Shown: piece after piece, positions 7,940 through 15,081 of the stretch
Position numbering within the stretch: position 1 is the stretch's first letter
How the letters are laid out: each line of letters begins with the position of its first letter
Assembly: GCA_001001705.1 (NCBI GenBank)
Contig: LCOG01000004.1
Location: 1 to 39,939, forward strand
DNA length: 39,939 nucleotides
Reading direction: 5' to 3'
DNA from: Parcubacteria group bacterium GW2011_GWA2_47_26
GTDB taxonomy: Bacteria; Patescibacteriota; Patescibacteriia; GWA2-47-26
Notes under the pieces: generated by a model
What the model was told of the DNA's origin: nothing
Database searches by the model: none
What the model saw: the letters and a program-made list of their open reading frames with translations, nothing else
Position numbers and translations under genes: made by a program

Positions 7940-8212
7940 ATGCACAATTGGATAAATACTTTTAAATTGCTCGGTAATCGCAATCGTCTCCGGATTTTGA
8001 AGTTGCTAAGCCAGCAAGGTGAATTGTCGGTCAAGGCCATCAGCGACAAACTTGATATTACCGTCAAACTGGCCTCTCAACATTTGGTATTGCTGGCGCA
8101 CGCCAATTTTTTGCAAGGGATCGGCAAGGTTGGCAGTGTGTACTATTCGCTTAATCCCGCGCTTCCTTCGGCTGTACGACGGATTATTGAAAAGGATATC
8201 CCAAAAATATAA
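7940..8212 (+). CDS. ArsR-family winged-helix regulator
   Basis: 90 aa. N-terminal FKLLGNRNRLRILKLLSQQGELSV then the recognition-helix region DKLDITVKLASQHLVLLAHANF and the beta-hairpin wing GKVGSVYYSLN, the standard ArsR/SmtB layout. No paired cysteines, so the classic metal-sensing site is absent; the ligand is unknown. DNA-binding dimer in the cytoplasm. Likely monocistronic: own promoter, repeat-filled spacers both sides. It may regulate the adjacent toxin-antitoxin-like pair, but that is speculation. Confidence 0.85.
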   Translation: MHNWINTFKLLGNRNRLRILKLLSQQGELSVKAISDKLDITVKLASQHLVLLAHANFLQGIGKVGSVYYSLNPALPSAVRRIIEKDIPKI

Positions 8213-8228
8213 CCCCCCTCACAAAGTG

Positions 8229-8254
8229 TTCTGCGATTCTGCGGAATCGCAGAA
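8229..8254. repeat. dyad repeat, TCTGCGATT family
   Basis: TTCTGCGATT (8229-8238), CTGCGG, AATCGCAGAA (8245-8254), perfect 10-bp arms, 17 nt after the arsR-like stop. Could act as a transcript-end hairpin. Confidence 0.75.
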
Positions 8255-8346
8255 TGCCAAACCGCAACCGCTGCCAAACATCCTATTACCATAAACCCCC
8301 TGATAGAGTGTGAATAGTCCGCATATTGCAGATGAATATTTAATAT

Positions 8347-8359
8347 GGTACGCTATAAG
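8347..8359 (+). promoter_or_regulatory. extended -10 promoter of the Panacea gene
   Basis: TGGTACGCTATAAG; same TATGGTA prefix as the promoters at 7916, 9377 and 24430. ATG follows at 8365. Confidence 0.45.
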
Positions 8360-8364
8360 TACAT

Positions 8365-8871
8365 ATGGTCAAAACTCCCAAAATCAACGAGAAAAAATAC
8401 CGAAATGCCGTGCTTTTCTTTGCCAAAAAGATTCAGAATGGCACGCTCGGCAAGCTTAAGTTGATGAAACTTTTGTATTATCTTGATTTTGATTTTTTTG
8501 AAAAATACGGGCGCTCGGTAACCGGTGACGAGTATCTCCGTTTTGAATACGGACCAGTGCCGCACATGGGAGAAAAAATGCTTAAAAAAATGGCGGGCAA
8601 TGAGATTAAAATCACCAGGCGCAGAGTGGCCGACGGGCTGAACGATCAAATGCATATTGAAGCATTAAAGGATTTTGATTTGAGTGTTTTTACCAAAGAA
8701 GAATTGCTGATGTTGGAAGAAATAGCGGATAAATGGGAGAAATTTACCGGCACGGAAATGAAGCACGCGAGTCATGGTGAAGCACCATGGATCGCCACAA
8801 AGCCGGATGGAGTTATTGATTATAATCTTTCGTATTACCGCAATAAGCATGCCGAGATGGAACGGCTTTAG
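8365..8871 (+). CDS. Panacea-domain (SocA-like, DUF4065) antitoxin
   Basis: 168 aa. The Panacea hallmark is clear at residues 28-75: KLKLMKLLYYLDFDFFEK, then GDEYLRFEYGPVP. Known Panacea proteins are antitoxins that neutralise many unrelated toxins by direct binding, and some act as protease adaptors (SocA). The next gene starts 6 nt after the stop and encodes a small basic protein, the expected layout of a toxin-antitoxin pair with the antitoxin first. C-terminal half (about 100-168) is helical with HGEAPW, also typical. High confidence for the family, moderate for the function. Confidence 0.85.
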   Translation: MVKTPKINEKKYRNAVLFFAKKIQNGTLGKLKLMKLLYYLDFDFFEKYGRSVTGDEYLRFEYGPVPHMGEKMLKKMAGNEIKITRRRVADGLNDQMHIEALKDFDLSVFTKEELLMLEEIADKWEKFTGTEMKHASHGEAPWIATKPDGVIDYNLSYYRNKHAEMERL

Positions 8872-8877
8872 TACGGT

Positions 8878-9213
8878 ATGGAAGTTTCTCGGCACGACGC
8901 TATTGAAAAAGATTTTCGTGCGTTAAGGCGTTCGGCCGCGCCGCAAGAATCGCTTGAGGCATGGGAGCGTCTTTTTTGTTTGAAGGGATTACGGGAAACG
9001 CCGGCAATTGACGCTTTCCCGGGGTTTGGCGGACGGAAAATTTTTAAAGGGCGAGTTGTGCCGCTTAAAGAAAATGTCGGCAAGTCAAAAGGGTACAGGG
9101 TCATTTTTGAAATGATTGGTGAGAGCCATTGTAACATCTTGGTTTTTTCTCGACACGGTGTATATCATAGCGAAACGGACCTTATGGCGTTAATAAAAGA
9201 GCGCCTTAATTAA
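8878..9213 (+). CDS. RelE/ParE-like toxin candidate
   Basis: 111 aa, 6 nt after the Panacea gene. The C-terminal half, SKGYRVIFEMIGESHCNILVF followed by SRHGVYHSETDL and LIKERL, has the strand-strand-helix character of RelE-superfamily mRNA interferases, with basic residues R79 and R93 as possible catalytic or RNA-contacting residues. N-terminal half is helical (DAIEKDFRALRR). The assignment rests on size, context and secondary-structure pattern; I cannot point to a diagnostic motif. If correct, the pair is a PanAT-type system. Confidence 0.6.
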   Translation: MEVSRHDAIEKDFRALRRSAAPQESLEAWERLFCLKGLRETPAIDAFPGFGGRKIFKGRVVPLKENVGKSKGYRVIFEMIGESHCNILVFSRHGVYHSETDLMALIKERLN

Positions 9214-9248
9214 AAATTACATTGAAGACGAGTGGCGTTTTAAATAAC

Positions 9249-9273
9249 AAAAAAGAGCCCCAAAAGGGGTCTT
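9249..9273 (-). terminator. intrinsic terminator, minus strand
   Basis: Read on the minus strand: AGACCCC-UUUU-GGGG(C)UCU then U6. The plus-strand tract has only three T. No minus-strand ORF lies upstream, which points to a non-coding transcript. Confidence 0.7.
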
Positions 9274-9351
9274 TCCAACCACGTCCCTATGCCGGATGTC
9301 CCGACCACGCCACCGTCCGGTGACTGTTCAGGATACAGGTTTTCGTACCTT
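9249..9351 (-). ncRNA. candidate small structured RNA, about 100 nt
   Basis: A minus-strand terminator with no ORF before it. Upstream, the minus strand folds locally into AGGUAC/GUAUCCU, GUCACC-GGAC-GGUGGC and GUCGG-GACAU-CCGGC hairpins. A TATAGT (9363-9358) would place the start near 9351, but no convincing -35 is visible. GC content is much higher than in the neighbouring promoter region. No known RNA family recognised (no SRP, RNase P or 6S signature seen). Confidence 0.45.
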
Positions 9352-9377
9352 CACCCTACTATATCCAACCATTTGTA

Positions 9378-9386
9378 TGGTATACT
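9378..9386 (+). promoter_or_regulatory. extended -10 promoter
   Basis: TGGTATACT with ATG at 9399; predicted leader about 6 nt. Likely drives the membrane protein-Clp transcript. Confidence 0.55.
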
Positions 9387-9398
9387 ATAACTATCAAT

Positions 9399-9767
9399 AT
9401 GAGCCTGTTGTTACAAACTCTTCGCACTGTTCTGCTCAATGTAGTTGCGGATTTCTTTTATTTTCCAATTTGGTGGTATGCCGGCGGCCTTAAAAAACAG
9501 CTTACAGGCATTTTAGGAAGTTTTTTGGCGCGCCAAGATGCGCTGGCTTTGGATATTTGGATCAAAAATATCGCGACTCCCATGTACGGCCAATACGATA
9601 TCCAGGGCCGCATTATTAGTTTTATCATGCGTCTGGCCCAGATAATCGGGCGCTTATTTATTTTGATAGTCTGGGGAGTTTTGCTGGTGGCCTGGCTTAT
9701 AGTTTGGGTATTGATTCCGGTAAGTGTGGCGTATTTTGTTTTTATACAAATTAGGCTGATGGTGTAG
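9399..9767 (+). CDS. small membrane protein upstream of Clp-like gene
   Basis: 122 aa. Two hydrophobic stretches: residues about 8-28 (VLLNVVADFFYFPIWWYAGG, possibly re-entrant) and about 82-118 (a long one, probably two helices). The middle carries ALDIWIKNIATPMYGQYD. No known family recognised. It precedes the membrane-anchored Clp-like ATPase by 80 nt on the same strand and may form a complex with it in the inner membrane; this is context-based inference. Confidence 0.65.
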   Translation: MSLLLQTLRTVLLNVVADFFYFPIWWYAGGLKKQLTGILGSFLARQDALALDIWIKNIATPMYGQYDIQGRIISFIMRLAQIIGRLFILIVWGVLLVAWLIVWVLIPVSVAYFVFIQIRLMV

Positions 9768-9818
9768 CGGAAGGCTTTAGCCTTCCATAATCGTGGGAAC
9801 CTAAAGGTCTCCGCTACA
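9763..9818. repeat. inverted-repeat-bounded spacer element; stop codon inside arm
   Basis: TGTAGCGGA (9763-9771) and TCCGCTACA (9810-9818), perfect arms, with a nested hairpin GGAAGGCT-tt-AGCCTTCC. The TAG stop of the upstream gene (9765-9767) lies inside the left arm. Confidence 0.8.
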
Positions 9819-9847
9819 TCTTGTGACTATCTCAACAGAAACTTTCT

Positions 9848-12559
9848 ATGGAATTCCTCAAATGCGAAATTTGCAACGGTACCGGTGTTATGCCCGGAAA
9901 AGTGTGCGGTACTTGTCATGGCGCCGGTTTTGCTGGCATAGGCGACTCGCAAGTATTTTATTGGAGATCGCGTATTAATCGCAGCCAATTGCAGCAAGCT
10001 AAAGTTGAACGCGCAGTAAGGAGCATATTTTCTGCGCTTTTAGCAATTTTTGGATTATCGGGTATTGGTTTTGTATTAGCCCAAGCTTGGCCAACTCTGG
10101 AAAATATTTTTACCGCGCAATTTTGGCAGATCTCGTCATTGGCCAAGATTATTTTTTCTTTCTCGCTTATAACGAATTTATATTTGCTTACTCGGGTATT
10201 GAGAATACAGGAGGACACAGAAAACGTCCAACCGTCTCTGCGTCAGCCGCTTAAAGTAGTTCCAGACACCTGGCGCGATTTATTAAAACTGCCAAAATTG
10301 CGGCGTCTTGATATCTCGCATGCTTATACAATTGATGCGCTCGGGCGACTAAAAGACGCTTATATTCTAGCTTCAAAATTAAAACATGCCCAAATCAGCC
10401 CGCCGCATATTTTTGCCGGATTACTAAGTTCTGGGGCAGTGGGTTCACTTTTAACACGTTTAGAGTTAGACCCAAAAGGCTTGCAGGAAAGAGTCGGCCG
10501 TGCACTTATAGAGGAAGCATTGTTTGCGCCTCCTCAAGAAGAGCCGATCTGGAGCGAGGCCGCTAAGCAAATTCTTATCCGCGCGTATTGCAGAGCGCAA
10601 CAAGTTAAAAATGAGAAAGTCGCGGCTTATCATGTGTTAATTGAAACCGTGCTAGCCAATGAGCGTTTACAAACAATATTGTTTGACCTCGGCGTTGATC
10701 AGGATAAATTATTAAATGCAGTGCGCTGGTTTGAGATAAATGATGAAATGCGTCGTCGCTGGCGGTATTTCCGCGGGGCCGCCGCCCGCCGGCCCAAAGG
10801 CGCCATGAATAGAGCCATGACTGCTTTGCAAACCCGTATCCTAGATCGTTTTTCTGATGATCTAACGCTTTTGGCTGGCCGCGGGTATCTTGAGCTTGTG
10901 GTAGATCGTGAAAAAACTTTTGAAGAAGTTTTACGCATTCTTGAAGGTGAACGCAAAAGCGTTTTGCTGGTGGGCAATTTTGGCGTAGGTAAAGAAGCAA
11001 TATTAGACGGTATTGCGCAACGCATGGTTGAAAATGATGTGCCGGGTTTGCTAAAAGATTGTCGTTTAGTTTCCCTGTCAATTCCGAAACTGATTGCTGG
11101 CGCAACTCCTTCAGAAGCTGAAGAGCGGCTGCTTTTATCTTTGTATGATGTTGGGCGGGCGGGCAATGTGGTGTTGGCGCTTCCCAATATCCATGGGGCA
11201 ATTAGCGGCCGCACTGCAGGCGGACTTGATCTTGGCGATGTACTAGCGACCGAAATGAACAAAGGGTATTTTTTGGCTGTTGCCACCACGACCCCAGAAG
11301 AATACCGTGCGCTTATTGAGGGGTCGGCACTGGGAGAATCATTTATTAAAGTTGAGGTTAGCGAGCCTGACGTGAATACCGCGATCCAGATTTTGGAATC
11401 CAAAGTCGGACCCATAGAATACCGCACTCAAGTATTTTTTTCCTATAACGCCCTGGAAAAAGCCGTTGTGCTTTCTGATCGTTACATGAAGGATCATTAT
11501 TTGCCGGAAAAAGCCATTGATATTATTAAAGAAGCCGCCCAGCATGTTCGCAATAAACAAGGCGCCAAAAATTTAGTGCGTGGTGAAGATGTAGCCGAGA
11601 TCGTTTCGCAAAAAACCGGAGTACCCGCGACCGCTGTTACCGAGACCGAAGCTCAAAAACTTTTGCATCTGGAAGATACCATGCACGAACGCATTATAGG
11701 CCAAGACGAGGCGGTGCGGGCGGTTGCCGCGGCTTTGCGACGGGCGCGCGCGGAGTTGCGTGAAGTTAAACGTCCCATTGCTAATTTTCTCTTTTTGGGA
11801 CCAACTGGTGTTGGTAAAACCGAAACAGCTAAAACTGTGGCCGAGGTATATTTTGGCAACGAAGAAAACATGATCAGGATAGACATGTCCGAGTATCAAG
11901 ATAAAACCTCAATTTACCGGTTGATTGGCGCGCCGGGCGAAAGCGGGGGATTGCTAACCGAACCAGTGCGCAAAAATCCGTTCTCTCTGGTTTTGCTTGA
12001 TGAAATTGAAAAAGCTCATCCGGATATTTTAAATATATTTTTGCAAGTTATGGATGACGGGCGTGTCACTGACAGTGCTGGCCGTGTGGTTGATTTTACA
12101 AATACAATTATTATTGGCACCTCCAATGCCGGCACACCCTTTATTCAGGAGTCAATCAAACAAAGCAAGGCCATGGAAGAAATTAAAAAAGATTTAGTTG
12201 AACGCGAATTAAAGCAGTATTTCAGGCCAGAATTCCTCAATCGTTTTGACGCAGTTATCGTGTACAAACCCTTGACCGAGCCGGAAATTATCCAAATAGC
12301 CAAGTTGATTCTCGCCAAAGTCGGAAAACAACTAGAGGCCAAAGGTATTATGTTTAAAGCTGCGGAGGAAGCCGTAGCAGAATTAGCGCATGCCGGATTT
12401 GATCCGCTTTTTGGAGCGCGGCCCTTGCGGCGCGTTATTCAAGAACGCGTTAACGATGCCTTAGCCAATCTTTTACTAACTCAAAAAATCGGCCGTCGTG
12501 ATATAGTAATTTTGGAGACCGGCGGTCAATTACGCATTGAAAAAGCCGAGAAGTTGTAA
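9848..12559 (+). CDS. membrane-anchored two-AAA Clp-like unfoldase
   Basis: 903 aa. Domains: DnaJ-like zinc ribbon (CEICNGTG at 6-13, CGTCHGAG at 20-27), two membrane helices (about 58-80 and 97-116), a Clp N-domain-like helical region (about 150-300), AAA1 (about 345-570), AAA2 (about 620-800) and the Clp C-terminal domain. AAA2 is intact: GPTGVGKT 651-658, LLDEIEK near 716, arginine-finger region NRFD. AAA1 is degenerate: GNFGVGKE (376-383) lacks the Thr/Ser after Lys and the Walker B position reads LALPNIH. There is no M-domain. I see no IGF/VGF-like ClpP loop after TSNAG. Hence probably a ClpP-independent, membrane-tethered unfoldase. Confidence 0.88.
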   Translation: MEFLKCEICNGTGVMPGKVCGTCHGAGFAGIGDSQVFYWRSRINRSQLQQAKVERAVRSIFSALLAIFGLSGIGFVLAQAWPTLENIFTAQFWQISSLAKIIFSFSLITNLYLLTRVLRIQEDTENVQPSLRQPLKVVPDTWRDLLKLPKLRRLDISHAYTIDALGRLKDAYILASKLKHAQISPPHIFAGLLSSGAVGSLLTRLELDPKGLQERVGRALIEEALFAPPQEEPIWSEAAKQILIRAYCRAQQVKNEKVAAYHVLIETVLANERLQTILFDLGVDQDKLLNAVRWFEINDEMRRRWRYFRGAAARRPKGAMNRAMTALQTRILDRFSDDLTLLAGRGYLELVVDREKTFEEVLRILEGERKSVLLVGNFGVGKEAILDGIAQRMVENDVPGLLKDCRLVSLSIPKLIAGATPSEAEERLLLSLYDVGRAGNVVLALPNIHGAISGRTAGGLDLGDVLATEMNKGYFLAVATTTPEEYRALIEGSALGESFIKVEVSEPDVNTAIQILESKVGPIEYRTQVFFSYNALEKAVVLSDRYMKDHYLPEKAIDIIKEAAQHVRNKQGAKNLVRGEDVAEIVSQKTGVPATAVTETEAQKLLHLEDTMHERIIGQDEAVRAVAAALRRARAELREVKRPIANFLFLGPTGVGKTETAKTVAEVYFGNEENMIRIDMSEYQDKTSIYRLIGAPGESGGLLTEPVRKNPFSLVLLDEIEKAHPDILNIFLQVMDDGRVTDSAGRVVDFTNTIIIGTSNAGTPFIQESIKQSKAMEEIKKDLVERELKQYFRPEFLNRFDAVIVYKPLTEPEIIQIAKLILAKVGKQLEAKGIMFKAAEEAVAELAHAGFDPLFGARPLRRVIQERVNDALANLLLTQKIGRRDIVILETGGQLRIEKAEKL

Positions 12560-12618
12560 AAATCTGCAAAAAATGCTATCTTATAACAGATAGTTGCTAA
12601 TTATATTATTACCTTTTT

Positions 12619-15060
12619 ATGACTAGAAGAGCAGAAAGCGCAGAATTGCAAGAGGCTCTTGGGGAAGCGCTTGGTACAATTCCAAAGGAGAAACCGGTGA
12701 AAAAGACTGCGAAGAAGATGGGCAAAGTCCTTCCTTTTGAACGCCCGCCTTCGGCGTGGCCTAAAGCAGAAGAGCGGGAAGTGGAAGAGTTGTTGGAGCC
12801 GCCGGAGCAATTATTGTCGTCTTTAGAAGAGCGTGCCGCGGCCATGAGCATAAAAGTAGGAGCTTTGTTGGAAAGTGAAAGATTAGCGGGCGCGCGAGAG
12901 ACTCAAGGCAGAGCCCTGGAAAAACAAATAAGACAAACCATAGACGCGCTTGAAGGCGAGCCGCTTAAAGCTTCCTTTGAAAAATATTCTAAACTCAAAG
13001 GACGTTATACTCCAGAAAGAATTGGGCATAGGCCTGAATTTTGGGCACTAGAGAAAAAACTCTCGGATTTGAAGCGGCAGGTGCTTAATCTGGAAATGGC
13101 TGTCCAGCAATTTGGACAGGATGCAGAAGGGGCGGATAGAGAAAAAGTGGAAGAAGTTATTATTGAAGACCAAGAACCGTCTAAAGGCGGAGGCGAAGGC
13201 GGTGGCGAGGGGGGTGGAGAAGGCGAGTCTGAACTAATACGGCGATGGCTCGCGGCAATATCTTCAGTTACTGATTTGAGCAATCAGACCGAGCTTGCCA
13301 GGGCAGATTTAAATGAAACTTTAGAGATCGCCAAGACATTGCCTATAGAAAGAGAACGCCTTATTGCATACGATAAGCTAGTTCGAACCCATGAAGCAGT
13401 AACGAATACCAAGAGCATATTGAGTAAATTGGAAAATTTAAAGGAGGCTTTGGATAATAATTTAAATAGCGCACAGCGTTTTCGCGATCTTGCAAAAGAT
13501 GAACAAGGCCAAATCCTTCAGATTTTGAGCCGCGTCGAAACAGAAACCCTAGCAATGGCTGCGCAAATATTAAATTTGGCGAAGAGAGGTAGGAGAGCTT
13601 TAGGCGCCGCGCGAACTGTGAAACAAGGGGTTGCGCTAGCTGTTCAAAGGCAAGCCCAAGCAGAAGCTAAAGAGCAAGTTCCAGTAGAAGAAATCCCCGA
13701 GCATGAGGTTGTTCAAGTGCCCGAATTAGCCGAGTTAGATAAAAAAGCAAATGAATTATGGACTCGCTCTGATAATTTATTTAACGGACGGGAGTGGCTG
13801 GCTGATTCTCAATACGGTTTTTTAGCGCGGCGCGATAAAATATCTGAATCATTGCAGAAAATTCGTGCGGAAATAGATGAATTTGAAAAAGTTTCCGAGG
13901 TAGACCAGGACAATATGCTAATTGGCACTGATAGTGTTTTGGAAAATTTGGCAGACGAGTTGGGCAAACTGGAAAATAATGCCGCCGAGATTGTCAATGA
14001 TGAGCGCAAATTTTTTTCCATGGGCACGCAAAATTTGAAAAATGAATTAGATATAATGCTGGACGATATTAAGCTAACTGTGCGCGAGGAACCGGAAATT
14101 AATGACATTATTGAGTGGAGAGACACTCTTCATAGTAGATTATTAGGGCTAATAGCCAATTTTAATCGTAACCTCGAGGATTTGCAAAAGTATAAAGAGC
14201 ATTTGGAAGAATTGAAAATTTCAAAAGAGAATTTAGAGACTCGTATTGCGCGCATTATTCAAGAGCAAGAGGTTCTAACAGGTGAAATAGAAGTTGAGCC
14301 AAAGGAAGCGCCAGCCGTAACAGCCGGAGACAGAGTAAAAATATCGGCAGAATTACTAAAGGAAGCCGCGCTTTTAGAAGCGGTGAGGAAAGCGCCACTT
14401 CCCAAACTTCCTTTACCAATTGTCCTTGCACAACCGCCTACGCCAACAACTCCAGTTCAGCCGCAAGGGTTTTTTAAAAAATGGGGAAAACGCGTGGCTT
14501 TGGCTGTTTCTTTGATTACGGCTGGTATTTTTGGCGCGAAAAAAATACAAGAAGAAGCCCCCTCTCGGCCAACAATAACCCAAAAACAGACCATAGAAAA
14601 ACCCGCGGCCGAGCCGCTCGCTCGTGCTCCGGCGACTCAAGAAGCTACGCGTGAAAAAAAGCAAGAGACGGCAAAATTGTCATTTGAGGCAAAAATTGAA
14701 TTGGGTGAAGGAGCGATTTACGGACTTAGAAAAATATTCTCGGCGCATGAAAAAGAAATGTTTCCCCAAGGACGGACCGCAAAGGAGACGCATAGAATGC
14801 TCGTAAGTTTGCTGCCGGATTTGGGCATTACTCCCGGAAAAGAATGGTGGACATATAAATTTACGCCTCATGCTGAACCACGCAAAGATATGCGAGGAGG
14901 CCAACCAATTCCGTCTGCTTCCATAAAAGTTTGGAATGACGGCACGCGTTGGCGGGCGCAGTGGGAGGGCAATGTTACTCCCAATAAATCGCCAATATTA
15001 AAGCGAGTGTATAGCCTGCCGTCAGGAGATATTTTGGAGGGGCCGGAATATAGCGGCTAA
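12619..15060 (+). CDS. long coiled-coil protein with one membrane helix
   Basis: 813 aa, no family recognised. Mostly charged coiled coil (about 60-185 and 215-580), split by a Gly/Glu linker (GGGEGGGEGGGEGE, residues about 191-204). A proline/threonine-rich stretch (PPTPTTPVQPQG) leads into a single membrane helix (about 624-642, VALAVSLITAGIFGAKK), then a low-complexity linker and a C-terminal folded domain of about 130 aa with several Trp (EWWTYKF, RWRAQWEGN). No N-terminal signal peptide, so the coiled coil is probably cytoplasmic and the small domain external. Same strand as and 59 nt after the Clp-like gene; the hairpin CTATCT-tataac-AGATAG lies between. Confidence 0.75.
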   Translation: MTRRAESAELQEALGEALGTIPKEKPVKKTAKKMGKVLPFERPPSAWPKAEEREVEELLEPPEQLLSSLEERAAAMSIKVGALLESERLAGARETQGRALEKQIRQTIDALEGEPLKASFEKYSKLKGRYTPERIGHRPEFWALEKKLSDLKRQVLNLEMAVQQFGQDAEGADREKVEEVIIEDQEPSKGGGEGGGEGGGEGESELIRRWLAAISSVTDLSNQTELARADLNETLEIAKTLPIERERLIAYDKLVRTHEAVTNTKSILSKLENLKEALDNNLNSAQRFRDLAKDEQGQILQILSRVETETLAMAAQILNLAKRGRRALGAARTVKQGVALAVQRQAQAEAKEQVPVEEIPEHEVVQVPELAELDKKANELWTRSDNLFNGREWLADSQYGFLARRDKISESLQKIRAEIDEFEKVSEVDQDNMLIGTDSVLENLADELGKLENNAAEIVNDERKFFSMGTQNLKNELDIMLDDIKLTVREEPEINDIIEWRDTLHSRLLGLIANFNRNLEDLQKYKEHLEELKISKENLETRIARIIQEQEVLTGEIEVEPKEAPAVTAGDRVKISAELLKEAALLEAVRKAPLPKLPLPIVLAQPPTPTTPVQPQGFFKKWGKRVALAVSLITAGIFGAKKIQEEAPSRPTITQKQTIEKPAAEPLARAPATQEATREKKQETAKLSFEAKIELGEGAIYGLRKIFSAHEKEMFPQGRTAKETHRMLVSLLPDLGITPGKEWWTYKFTPHAEPRKDMRGGQPIPSASIKVWNDGTRWRAQWEGNVTPNKSPILKRVYSLPSGDILEGPEYSG

Positions 15061-15081
15061 TATTTTGATTCGACTGGTTTT

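Noticed and set aside
10605-11427. Long minus-strand ORFs within the Clp-like gene
   Set aside because: Shadows of the coding strand with no protein-like pattern.
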